Counted from the stretch's first letter, positions 29,345 through 38,305 are shown. The stretch is 64,000 nucleotides of DNA from Candidatus Alistipes intestinipullorum (GCA_019113885.1 DXGO01000121.1:1-64000); one strand, 5' to 3'. Notes: generated by a model from the sequence alone, not told the origin. Numbers and translations: made by a program.

Positions 29345-31708
29345 CTAATCTTCGATCAGTCGGTTGAACGTACAGCGCACGGTTCCCTTCCGGGGATCGT
29401 AATCGTCGATGCTCTCGAGCGTGGCGCGTACCACGCCGGCGCCGGTGTCGATGCGGAACCGGGAGCGGATGTCGGGAACCCCGGTGCCGGGGGAGAAGAG
29501 CGCCTCGAATTCGTGCGGCGCGATGCGCAGCGAGAGGGTGATGCGTTGCCGTGTGGCGTCGCGCCGGGCGTCGCGGTCGTGGAAGCGGTGAAGCCCCTGT
29601 GCGGCGTCACGATCCTCGAAACAAAGCGTGAACGGCTCCATGTCGCTGTCCCCGGCGAAATGGAACGCTGCGAGCGGATAGGAGGCCTGTCCCCAGGGAT
29701 ACCCCCAGCGCTGTCCGTCGGGCAGCGGGTGCAGCCCGGCATAGCGGACGATGCGGGGTGTGAAATTGGTCCCGTCCTCCTCGGCGTTGTCCCGGTCTCC
29801 GACCTGGGGAATGAGGGCCGCCGGGGCGTTGAGATAGCGGCCTGCGGCGTTGAGTGTCGGGCGGAAGAGCGGGTTGCGGAGGGTCTCCTCGCCCATCAGG
29901 GAGGCGTAGGAGTCCGCCGTGAAACTCCACGCTCCGAAGGGCTCCTCGGACTCGGCGTCGAGCCGTGCCACGGGACCGTCCCCCTCCTGGTAACACCACG
30001 TACGCACCTCGTGGGTCTGGGTGACGAGTTCCAGCCGCTCGACCGGCTGCGAGAAGTCCGTGCGGTCGCTCCAGTCGGCATCGACTCCGGCGCCGAAGAA
30101 TGTCTCTGCGGGCTCGATCCAGACGGTCCGCGTGGCCTCCTCGGTAAAGATGCGGAGGTTGAACAGGTGGATCAGCGCTTCCAGTACCTCGGCCTGCCGG
30201 ATGCTGTGGCGGGCGACATCCTCGAAGACGATGTTCGACCCGAACCCCGGGCCCGAGAGGAACCGCGGCCGCAGTGAACACTCCTTGTGGAGGGTCAGCG
30301 TCATTCCCTCTTCGGCGCCTCCGAAATAGATGAGGTTGAAGTATTTGGGCGATGTCGGGGTGATGATCTCCGCGACTGTCCGCAGCCGTACCTCGACGGT
30401 TGTCTGCCCGGTTTCGGCGATGTAGCCGTTGTAGAGGGCCCAGTCCCCGGCGTAGGCGGTCCACTGCCCGGCGGTGTAGACCTGCAACTGCGGAGCCGCG
30501 ACAGTTCCGTCGGAAGGGGTCGTCACCTGGGCCGAGCGTGCCGCAAACGAGCTCCAGACCGTATTCGCCACTCCGTTGCGGGTGTATACCAGCCGGTATT
30601 GCGCCCCCTCCGCATGGTCGAACACGATGACCCGATAGATGAAGTTCGGGACGATTTCGTCGCGCAGGTCCTGGTAGCGGTTCGCCAGTTCGAATCGGAA
30701 CTCCGACCCCGGGCCGAGGTAGATCGTGTCGAAACCCCGGAGGCGGGTGCGGGAGAGGATGCGGTGCTGGGTGGTGTACTTCAGGTAGTATTCGAACCCG
30801 GCGCTCACCTCGGTCGGCGGCGTGAAGAGAATCCTGCCGTAGCTGTCCGTCGAGAAGCAGTTCCCGTTGTTGTAGAGCCCGCTGACAGCCACGCCGTCCT
30901 CGTCGATGCTCCCGGAGGTCGCCGTGTCGACGATGTTTCCCACGGTGTTGGCCACGGCGTTGGGGTTCGCCGAGACGCGTCCCACCTCGTTGGCTGCGGC
31001 TGTGGCGGATTCCAGGCGGCGGGCTGAGAATCCCATGCGGTTGACGGCCGCCGTGGTGTCGCGCGAGGCGTAGGCGCCGCTCATGTAGAGCGAACGGAAG
31101 AACTCCGACTGGAGGAATTCGCTGCGGATGCGGTATCCGGCCTCGTCGAACATGGTCTCGAGCAGCGTGGCGAGGTGCAGGAAAGGGTGGTAGTCGTCCA
31201 CCGAGAGCAGCCGTTCGGCCGGCAGCAGGTCCGTCGAGCTGTTCTGCTGTTCGTACTCGTCGCGCAGGATCGGGAAGAACTTCACCGGCTCGTCGTTGGT
31301 CCAGCTTTCGACGATCGTCGTCGGGGTCAGCGTCCCGCTCCATGCTACGCCGAGCGTGTTGAGCATCCTCCGGGCGATGTTTTCGGCCCACCCGGCCCCG
31401 CCGTCACGTATTTCGATCCGATATCCCTCGTCGGTCGAGGCGAGCAGGCGGACCGTCCCTTCGAGGAGTGTGGCTCCGTCGTCCGACAGTGTGGCCGTGT
31501 GGAGCGAGTCGTTGAAGCGCACGGCGGCCTGGGAATCGGCCGCGTCGTTCAATACCAGATCGTTGCGCGGCGTGCAGGGGATGGTGATTCGGAGCGAACG
31601 GCCTTCGCGGCAGGCATCCGGATCGGAGAGCTTCGCGGCGTCGTAGCCGGGGACGGCGCAATGCTCCGTGCCGAGGTCGCACGGCATTCGGTCGATCGTC
31701 AGTTCCAT
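29345..31708 (-). CDS. Large phage tail-hub/minor structural-like protein
   Basis: 787 aa; no signal peptide; ..FLHLATLLETMFDEAGYRIRSEFL resembles Bacteroidetes siphophage tail-tip proteins; overlaps upstream gene. Confidence 0.55.
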   Translation of the reverse strand: MELTIDRMPCDLGTEHCAVPGYDAAKLSDPDACREGRSLRITIPCTPRNDLVLNDAADSQAAVRFNDSLHTATLSDDGATLLEGTVRLLASTDEGYRIEIRDGGAGWAENIARRMLNTLGVAWSGTLTPTTIVESWTNDEPVKFFPILRDEYEQQNSSTDLLPAERLLSVDDYHPFLHLATLLETMFDEAGYRIRSEFLQSEFFRSLYMSGAYASRDTTAAVNRMGFSARRLESATAAANEVGRVSANPNAVANTVGNIVDTATSGSIDEDGVAVSGLYNNGNCFSTDSYGRILFTPPTEVSAGFEYYLKYTTQHRILSRTRLRGFDTIYLGPGSEFRFELANRYQDLRDEIVPNFIYRVIVFDHAEGAQYRLVYTRNGVANTVWSSFAARSAQVTTPSDGTVAAPQLQVYTAGQWTAYAGDWALYNGYIAETGQTTVEVRLRTVAEIITPTSPKYFNLIYFGGAEEGMTLTLHKECSLRPRFLSGPGFGSNIVFEDVARHSIRQAEVLEALIHLFNLRIFTEEATRTVWIEPAETFFGAGVDADWSDRTDFSQPVERLELVTQTHEVRTWCYQEGDGPVARLDAESEEPFGAWSFTADSYASLMGEETLRNPLFRPTLNAAGRYLNAPAALIPQVGDRDNAEEDGTNFTPRIVRYAGLHPLPDGQRWGYPWGQASYPLAAFHFAGDSDMEPFTLCFEDRDAAQGLHRFHDRDARRDATRQRITLSLRIAPHEFEALFSPGTGVPDIRSRFRIDTGAGVVRATLESIDDYDPRKGTVRCTFNRLIED

Positions 31709-32670
31709 GAGGCGGATGTTTTACGGGTGGAACGGAAGGCAATCTCCAGGCAGCACATCGCTCCGTGACGCAGGATCGTCGCCTCGTCGGTCGTAATGTC
31801 GACCGGTGTGTAGCCCTCCTCTTCGACGAGCCACACTTCGGGGGCGGCGATCACCCCGGCGAGCGCCTCCAGTACGCTGGTGGACTCGTAGGCCGACACA
31901 AGATGCGTTTCCCGTTCGGAGAGCCACGCGGTGACGACCGGGCCGTCGGCTCCGTAACCGCGGGTTTTGTCGACGCGCAACGTTGTTTCACGCACGACCG
32001 GGAAGGAGTAGTGTTCGATCGACCCGACGTGGCTGCGCCAGGCGAGCCGGACCGCCTCTTCACGGGCCGGGACGAGCGTGTAGACCACCTGCCCGCACAC
32101 GCCGGCATCGACGGTGATCGTCTCGGCGCCGGGGAAATCGCGCGTATCGAGGCGGAAAGGCTGAAGGCCGCTGTTCGACGACCTGTAGTGCTGCGCCGAG
32201 GTCGAATCCGGGCCGACGGCCGTGACGGTTACCGCGAAGGCGGCCTCGGAGAAGATCGTCAGTTCATCGCAGGCTCCTTCGGGGATGAGCCGTTCGCGGG
32301 GCATGGTGGTGAGCAGCGAGGGGCTGCTTGCCGGGGAGTCTCCGGGTAGAAATACCCGGGATGAGGAGGTTGCGACGACGGCTTCGTCGTCGGAAAGGAA
32401 GGCCTTGACCTGAGCTGTTGCACAGCGGCCTGCGGAGTCGACGAATCCCGTGCCGCCTTGCCGCGGTTCGAACCGGAGTCCTCTGCGCAGTGCGGGAGCG
32501 ATGTCGAACGAAGCCTCGGCGACGGAGGCGAAACGCTTGGCTGCCAATACGGAACTGTCCGAGGGGTCGATGACCCGTACCTCGATGTCGGCAGCTGCCG
32601 TGTGCTTTACGGTGTAGAGGAGGGCGTCGCCGAGCGGGGAGTAATGTTGAGGGATTTGGGTAAACTGCAT
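31699..32670 (-). CDS. Hypothetical phage-like structural protein, first gene of operon
   Basis: 324 aa from MQFTQIPQHYSPLGDALLYTV; stop overlaps the start of the 787-aa gene by 10 nt. Confidence 0.55.
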   Translation of the reverse strand: MQFTQIPQHYSPLGDALLYTVKHTAAADIEVRVIDPSDSSVLAAKRFASVAEASFDIAPALRRGLRFEPRQGGTGFVDSAGRCATAQVKAFLSDDEAVVATSSSRVFLPGDSPASSPSLLTTMPRERLIPEGACDELTIFSEAAFAVTVTAVGPDSTSAQHYRSSNSGLQPFRLDTRDFPGAETITVDAGVCGQVVYTLVPAREEAVRLAWRSHVGSIEHYSFPVVRETTLRVDKTRGYGADGPVVTAWLSERETHLVSAYESTSVLEALAGVIAAPEVWLVEEEGYTPVDITTDEATILRHGAMCCLEIAFRSTRKTSASWN

Positions 32671-32730
32671 GATGTTTGGAGGGTTGAGAATGGGAGAAGT
32701 GTTTGCCGATGGGCTGTTGTTTGTAGGGCA

Positions 32731-32869
32731 GCTGTCTGCCGAAGTCGCCGTTTGTCGGACCGTCGCTTGCCGGGCCCCCGGTGGTTGGGACTGCTGCTTG
32801 TTGGAGTTTCCGTTTGCCGGCCCCTTCCGGTGGTCGGGGCTGCTGTTCGCCGAAGTCCCCGGTTGCCGG
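32731..32869. repeat. Degenerate 28-nt GC-rich direct repeats (3 copies)
   Basis: GCTGTCTGCCGAAGTCGCCGTTTGTCGG (32731), GCTGCTTGTTGGAGTTTCCGTTTGCCGG (32793), GCTGTTCGCCGAAGTCCCCGGTTGCCGG (32842). Confidence 0.65.
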
Positions 32870-32952
32870 AGCAGCCGGAGGCGGAAACGGGAAGGAGAAG
32901 AAATCGGATTTTCAACGGCGGATGCCGTGCGGAGCCCGATCGGGCGACGGTC

Positions 32953-33071
32953 TGTTGATAACAGGATGAAAATTTGTTGAAAAGCGTTGATAACAATCCA
33001 CAAACTAATGGTTTTCAGATGCTACCATGTGTTGATAAATTGCGTGACCGGCGCCGGCCCGCTGTGGATTG
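32953..33071. promoter_or_regulatory. Cluster of DnaA-box-like motifs
   Basis: TGTTGATAA (32953), CGTTGATAA (32985), CAATCCACA (32994), TGTTGATAA (33030), TGTGGATTG (33063); 1-2 mismatches to TGTGNATAA/TTATNCACA. Confidence 0.45.
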
Positions 33072-33159
33072 CACGACAAATATACGTCGGCGACACCCCC
33101 TTTGTCAAGAGGTTGGTGCACTTTTTCCAGATTTTATGGAAAAACTTCGGGATTTTTCG

Positions 33160-33167
33160 TACCTTTG
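33160..33167 (+). promoter_or_regulatory. Bacteroidetes -7 promoter element
   Basis: TACCTTTG upstream of the MqnA-like CDS. Confidence 0.6.
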
Positions 33168-33198
33168 TTTCGCAAAACCAACAGTTATACCTTTATGG

Positions 33199-33756
33199 AT
33201 GATGGTCATAGTTCCGCGTATAGCCGTCGTGTCGTGCCTCAGCGCGACGCCATTCATTTATGGTATCCGGCAGGAAGATAGCTTCTCTGCCGAACTCTTG
33301 TTGTTGGATATCCAGGAGACCGTCCGAGCCTTTTCCGAACGCCGCGCCGACATCGCTTTGTTGCCTGCGGGGGCTGTTCCGCACCTTGCCGACGCACGCA
33401 TCGTCACCGAATATTGCATCGGGGGCGTCGCCGCGGAGCTGAAGTCCCTGCTCGAAAGCACTGATCCGCTGGTTGAGGCGTGGAAACCCTACGGCAAGCT
33501 TCCGTGTGCCTTCGCCCTGTGGGTGGCACATCCCGAAGTCTCCTCCGAGACGGTCGAGTCGTTGCGCTCGGCCCTCATCCGCGGGCTCGAACGCCCCTAC
33601 GAGGCGTTGCTCGAATCGCCGTGGGCCGCAGACCCGGGCGAAGCCTACGCGGAACTGTCGCGTTTCGACTACATTTTCGACACTCAGAAAGACAAAGCGC
33701 TCAAAAAGTTCTGGGATTCGGGGCTCAAGGTGGCCCCGAGGACCAATCCCGGCTGA
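33199..33756 (+). CDS. MqnA/MqnD-like menaquinone-biosynthesis family protein, short form
   Basis: PRIAVVSCLSATPFIYGI, ADIALLPAGAVPHL, YCIGG, LPCAFALWVAHPE; about 185 aa, shorter than expected. Confidence 0.68.
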   Translation: MMVIVPRIAVVSCLSATPFIYGIRQEDSFSAELLLLDIQETVRAFSERRADIALLPAGAVPHLADARIVTEYCIGGVAAELKSLLESTDPLVEAWKPYGKLPCAFALWVAHPEVSSETVESLRSALIRGLERPYEALLESPWAADPGEAYAELSRFDYIFDTQKDKALKKFWDSGLKVAPRTNPG

Positions 33757-33830
33757 AGGGATTAGCGGGCTGCCGTCCCGCCTCTCTTCGGATGGATTCA
33801 CGGATTCAAAGAACTTTCAGAGAGCGACTT

Positions 33831-34814
33831 ATGATTACAATTTACCTCAAGCAGTACAACAAGATCATCCGGAATGCCGACACGCGGCTCTTCGACGAGC
33901 TGGGTTACGACGACATCCTGTGGATCGACATGTTGCTGCCGACGATCAAGGAGCAGAAGGCTGTCGAGAATTTCATGGAGATCAGCCTGCAGACCAAGCA
34001 GCAGGTCGAGGAGATCGAGTCGACGTCGAAATACTCCGAGAACGAGAACGCCATTATCTCCAACGCGAACTTTTTCGTTCCTACGGGCGATTCGTTCATC
34101 GTCGAGCCGGTGTCGTTCATCATCTCGAACGAGGGTGTGCTGGTCTCGGTGCGGAATACCGAGTTCCGGACCTTCCGCGAGACGGAGAAGCGGCTTCAGA
34201 TGAACTACCGGAGCTATTCGACGGGTTACCACCTCTTCATCTCGCTGTTGGAGGTGCGGATCGACTTCGACGCTGACCTTGTGGAGCTGATCGCCAAGCA
34301 GGTGGCGGCGTTGTCACGGGCCATCAACTCCGAGGACTCGATCGACCGCGACGTTCTGCATCGCATCAGCGCCCTGCAGGAGAGTACGATGTCGTTGCGC
34401 GAGAACATTTTCGACCGGCAGCGTGTCCTGTCGGGCATTCTGCGTTCGGAGCGTTTCCCGAACGACATCTATCCGCGCCTGCAGCTGATGATCAAGGACG
34501 TCAACTCACTGATCAACCATGCCGACTTCAGCTTCCAGCGTTTGGACTACATCCAGGACGCGGCGCTGGGTCTGATCAACATCGAGCAGAACGGTATCGT
34601 GAAGATCTTCTCGGTGGCGGCGGTGATCTTCATGCCCGCGACGCTCATCGCGTCGATCTACGGCATGAATTTCAAGGCGATGCCCGAGCTGGAGTGGACG
34701 CTGACACTCGCCAGCGGGCGGGTGATTCCCGTGGGTTACATCTTCGCCATCGTGATGATGATCGTATGCTCGATCCTCACGATCTGGTTTTTCCGTTACA
34801 AGAAGTGGCTGTGA
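33831..34814 (+). CDS. corA: CorA-family magnesium/cobalt transporter
   Basis: C-terminal IASIYGMNF followed by two TM helices. Confidence 0.92.
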   Translation: MITIYLKQYNKIIRNADTRLFDELGYDDILWIDMLLPTIKEQKAVENFMEISLQTKQQVEEIESTSKYSENENAIISNANFFVPTGDSFIVEPVSFIISNEGVLVSVRNTEFRTFRETEKRLQMNYRSYSTGYHLFISLLEVRIDFDADLVELIAKQVAALSRAINSEDSIDRDVLHRISALQESTMSLRENIFDRQRVLSGILRSERFPNDIYPRLQLMIKDVNSLINHADFSFQRLDYIQDAALGLINIEQNGIVKIFSVAAVIFMPATLIASIYGMNFKAMPELEWTLTLASGRVIPVGYIFAIVMMIVCSILTIWFFRYKKWL

Positions 34815-34860
34815 TACCGGAGCGTGCGGCCTGTGCGGCCGGGGTCCTGCCACATGGGGA

Positions 34861-34892
34861 AAGCCTCCGTCTCCCGACGGGGGCTTCTTTCT
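34861..34892 (+). terminator. Rho-independent terminator after corA
   Basis: aagcctccgtc-tccc-gacgggggctt followed by ctttcttt. Confidence 0.75.
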
Positions 34893-34937
34893 TTGAAAGA
34901 AGAGGCCCGGGACGCGGCATTTTCCGGCGAAATTAGT

Positions 34938-34945
34938 ATCTTTGC
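34938..34945 (+). promoter_or_regulatory. Bacteroidetes -7 promoter element
   Basis: TATCTTTG, 18 nt before ATG of the flippase. Confidence 0.65.
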
Positions 34946-34963
34946 ACGTTATAAACCCGTATC

Positions 34964-36433
34964 ATGCTCGAAAAACTGGCCAAACAGACCGCCATCTATG
35001 GCATCAGCACCATTGTGGTGCGGTTCCTGAGCTACCTGCTCACGCCTTACTACACGCGTATTTTCGGCCAGGAGGCGTACGGCATCGTCACCGACGTTTA
35101 TGCCCTGATCCCGCTGGCGCTGACGCTGTTGACCATGGGCATGGAGTCGAGCTATTTCCGTTTTTCGGCCAAGGCCGAGGAGGCGGGCGGCGATGTCCGG
35201 GCGGCCAAACGGCGTCTCTTTGCCACGACCTGGGGCATCACGTCGCTTGCCGCAGGGGTGTTCTTCGTCCTTGTGGTGCTTTTCCGCAACGGGCTCGCCC
35301 GGGCGATGGGTGAGGCGTATGTCGCCCATCCCGAATACATCGTCTGGGTGGGGGCGATCATCCTTTTCGATGTCTGGACGTGCATTCCCTTCGCCCGGTT
35401 GCGTGAACAGGGGCGGGCGCTGACCTTTGTGGGATTCAAGGCGTTGAGCGTGGTTCTGAACGTGGTGCTGGCGGTGGCGTTCGGCGCTGCGGGCCTCTTT
35501 GCCTCGGAGTTCGGCGTGGGATGGGTCTTCGTGGCGAACCTGGCGGCGAGCGCCGTGACGTGGCTGCTGATCCTCGTGACCGTCGACCGCACGGTGCCGC
35601 GCATCGATTGGGTGTTGCTCGGAGCGGTCTTCGTCTACTCGCTGCCGCTGCTCGTGGGTGGACTGACCGGTACGGCCAACGAGTTCATCGACAGGCAGTT
35701 GATCAAGTACCTCGTTCCCGAGGGCGCGATGGCGCAACTGGGTATCTACGGGGCCATTACGAAGATCGCCGTGGTAATGATGCTCTTCTACCAGATGTAC
35801 CGCCTGGCTGCCGAGCCCTTCTTCCTGTCGAACTTCAAGAAGTCGGATTTCGTGGCGATGAATGCCGCGGCACTGAAGTACTACGTGATGGCCTCGATGG
35901 TGATTTTCCTGGTCATCGCCCTGTTCCGCGACCTCTTCGCCCTGATTGTGGGTCGGGACTTCCGCGAGGGCATCTTTATCCTTCCGGTGGTGCTGGGCGC
36001 CAACGTGCTGACGGGCGTCTGGCTCAACCTCTCGTTCTGGTACAAGCGCGAGGAGCGGACCTCGCTGGCCATTGTGGTCACGGGCGCGGGGCTGATAGCC
36101 ATGCTGCTGTTCGGTTTCTGGCTCATTCCGCTGTGGGGTTACTACGGTGCCGCCTGGGCGCGTCTGGCCAGCGAGTCGGCGATGGTGGCCGTCAGCTGGT
36201 GGCTCAACCGGCGGTTCTTCCCCACGCCCTATCCGTGGCGCCGCATCGGCGAGTATGTCGTCACGGCGCTGGCGGTCTTTGCGCTTTGCGAGGGCGTGCT
36301 GCGGTGGACGGACAATAGATGGATCAGTTATGCGTTTAATATAGTGGCCTTTGCGATGTATGCGGCCTACCTGGTCCGCCGCGAGCGGATCGACGTGGGG
36401 GCGATGCTTCGCTCGGTGCTCAAACGGGGATAA
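34964..36433 (+). CDS. Lipopolysaccharide/oligosaccharide flippase (Wzx/MurJ-like MATE fold)
   Basis: 489 aa multi-TM; YGISTIVVRFLSYLLTPYYTRIFGQEAYGIVT. Confidence 0.88.
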   Translation: MLEKLAKQTAIYGISTIVVRFLSYLLTPYYTRIFGQEAYGIVTDVYALIPLALTLLTMGMESSYFRFSAKAEEAGGDVRAAKRRLFATTWGITSLAAGVFFVLVVLFRNGLARAMGEAYVAHPEYIVWVGAIILFDVWTCIPFARLREQGRALTFVGFKALSVVLNVVLAVAFGAAGLFASEFGVGWVFVANLAASAVTWLLILVTVDRTVPRIDWVLLGAVFVYSLPLLVGGLTGTANEFIDRQLIKYLVPEGAMAQLGIYGAITKIAVVMMLFYQMYRLAAEPFFLSNFKKSDFVAMNAAALKYYVMASMVIFLVIALFRDLFALIVGRDFREGIFILPVVLGANVLTGVWLNLSFWYKREERTSLAIVVTGAGLIAMLLFGFWLIPLWGYYGAAWARLASESAMVAVSWWLNRRFFPTPYPWRRIGEYVVTALAVFALCEGVLRWTDNRWISYAFNIVAFAMYAAYLVRRERIDVGAMLRSVLKRG

Positions 36434-36435
36434 CG

Positions 36436-36642
36436 ATGGGACGCGCAACGGGAGACAAACTGTGGGTTCTGGCGGTCGCCGCGGGTTTCTTCGCCGCGGG
36501 AGTGATCGCCGTGTCGATGGAGCACGGCCCGTGGCGTTCGGCGCTTCTGACCCTGGCGTTCGCCGGGTTGCTGGCGATCGCCCTCCGGCAAACGATGCGC
36601 CGGATGCGAGAAAACGGGAACGACGAAAACGAAAAAAAGTAA
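36436..36642 (+). CDS. Small membrane protein, hypothetical
   Basis: 68 aa, two TM segments, packed between neighbours. Confidence 0.6.
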   Translation: MGRATGDKLWVLAVAAGFFAAGVIAVSMEHGPWRSALLTLAFAGLLAIALRQTMRRMRENGNDENEKK

Positions 36643-36646
36643 AGCG

Positions 36647-37792
36647 ATGCGTTTTGCCGATATAACGGGACAGGAGGAGCTGAAACGGCACCTGGTGCGT
36701 TCGGTGGATACCGGACGGGTAAGCCATGCGCAGCTCTTTACGGGACAGGCCGGTTACGGGGCGTTGCCTCTGGCGGTTGCCTACGTGCAGTACCTCTGTT
36801 GCCGCCACCGCCACGACGGGGACTCGTGCGGCGAGTGCCCCGACTGCCGGCAGATCGCCTCGTTGACGCATCCCGACCTGCACCTGGTCTTCCCGGTGAA
36901 CAAGCAGGGCAAGAAGTCGGGCGAGGTGGTCCGTAGCGACGAGTTCCTGACGCCGTTCCGGGAGCTGTTCGCCGAACGCGGGGGATACTTCACGCCGCAG
37001 GAGTGGTACGACCGGCTCGATTTGGGCAAGACGCTCAAGGGTATGATCTCGGCGCGCGAGGCCGACGAGATCATCCGCAAACTGTCGTTCAAGAGCTTCG
37101 AGGCGGACTACAAGACGATGCTCGTGTGGCTGCCGGAGACGATGAACGAGGAGGCGGCGAACAAGATACTGAAAATTCTGGAGGAGCCGTGGGAGCGTAC
37201 GCTCTTTATCCTGGTCTCGGAGCAGCCCGAGCGGCTGTTGCCGACGATCCTCTCGCGCACGCAGGAGGTGACGGTCCCGCGGCTTGCGCCGCAGACGCTC
37301 GAACGGGTCGCAGCCGAACGGGGAGTCGCCGATCCGCTGCAGGCCCGCGACATGGCGCGTCTGGCGGGCGGGGACCTGTTGGAGTTGGAACGGCTGACAT
37401 CCGGGGAGAATGATGCGCTGCGCAAGGAGGACTTTGATCTTTTCTGCCGCCTGATGCGGTTGAGTTATAACGACAAGCATCTCGAACTGATCGGCTGGGC
37501 CGAGGATGCCGCGCAGCTTACGCGCGAGCAGCAGCGAGCCTTCCTGCGCGATGCGGCGCGTCTTTTGCGGGAGAGTTATATGCTTCATGCCGGAATCCGG
37601 TCGGTTTGCTACCTGTGGGGCGAGGAACTGGCTTTCTGTACGAAATTCGCGCCGTTTGTCGACTCGCGCAACATCGAGCCGTTGATCGACGAGATCGAAC
37701 GGGCTTCGGCGCAGCTGGCCCAGAACGGCAATCCGACGATCGTATTCACTCATTTTGCCTTAAGTGTGAGCAAAATGATAAAACATTTGTAG
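36647..37792 (+). CDS. DNA polymerase III subunit delta' (HolB-like)
   Basis: FADITGQEELKRHLVRSVDTGRVSHAQLFTG, Zn-finger Cys set CCRH..CGECPDCR, NKILKILEEPWERTLFILVSEQPERLLPTILSR. Confidence 0.9.
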   Translation: MRFADITGQEELKRHLVRSVDTGRVSHAQLFTGQAGYGALPLAVAYVQYLCCRHRHDGDSCGECPDCRQIASLTHPDLHLVFPVNKQGKKSGEVVRSDEFLTPFRELFAERGGYFTPQEWYDRLDLGKTLKGMISAREADEIIRKLSFKSFEADYKTMLVWLPETMNEEAANKILKILEEPWERTLFILVSEQPERLLPTILSRTQEVTVPRLAPQTLERVAAERGVADPLQARDMARLAGGDLLELERLTSGENDALRKEDFDLFCRLMRLSYNDKHLELIGWAEDAAQLTREQQRAFLRDAARLLRESYMLHAGIRSVCYLWGEELAFCTKFAPFVDSRNIEPLIDEIERASAQLAQNGNPTIVFTHFALSVSKMIKHL

Positions 37793-37797
37793 CTTTG
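37790..37797 (+). promoter_or_regulatory. Bacteroidetes -7 promoter element
   Basis: TAGCTTTG, only 7 nt between box and ATG of folK. Confidence 0.5.
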
Positions 37798-37804
37798 TAA
37801 CGAT

Positions 37805-38305
37805 ATGGCACGTGTGACCTTGTTATTGGGAGGAAATCTGGGGGATGTGAAGCGCACCCTGCAAACGGCGCAGCAGCTGATCAATGCGCGCGTCGGAGCG
37901 GTGCTTCGCTGTTCGCACCGTTACGAGAGCGAGGCCTGGGGATTCCCGGCTGCCGAGCGCTTCTCGAACCAGGCGCTGGAGGTTTCGACGGACCTTTCGC
38001 CCTACGAGGTACTCGACGAGTGCCAGGAGATCGAAAGGGTGTTGGGCCGCAACCGGGCTGCCGAGGCGGTGGCGAAAGCCTCTTCGGGCATGGCCTACGT
38101 GTCGCGTCCGATCGACATCGACGTGATCTTCTACGACGACCTGGTGCTCGACGACGAGCGGTTGACGATTCCTCACCCGCTGCTTGCCGAACGGGAGTTC
38201 GCCCTGGTCCCGCTGAACGAGATCATGCGCCGTTACCGCCATCCGGTGACAGGGGTCACGGTAGGGGAGATGCTCGCAACGTTGCGTAAAACCGAAACCG
38301 AATGA
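37805..38305 (+). CDS. folK: 2-amino-4-hydroxy-6-hydroxymethyldihydropteridine diphosphokinase
   Basis: LLLGGNLGDVKRTLQTA, RPIDIDVIFYDDLVLDDERLTIPHP. Confidence 0.94.
   Translation: MARVTLLLGGNLGDVKRTLQTAQQLINARVGAVLRCSHRYESEAWGFPAAERFSNQALEVSTDLSPYEVLDECQEIERVLGRNRAAEAVAKASSGMAYVSRPIDIDVIFYDDLVLDDERLTIPHPLLAEREFALVPLNEIMRRYRHPVTGVTVGEMLATLRKTETE

Noticed and set aside
32731-32869. CRISPR array
   Set aside because: Only three copies, diverged, irregular spacing and no cas genes in the window
34949-37753. 934-aa minus-strand ORF
   Set aside because: Antisense of flippase and HolB-like genes; Arg/His/Gln-rich shadow frame
36647-37792. Degenerate Walker A (GQAGYGALPLA, no Lys) in the HolB-like protein as evidence of a novel ATPase
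   Set aside because: Delta' subunits are known not to need ATP binding; likely lineage-typical
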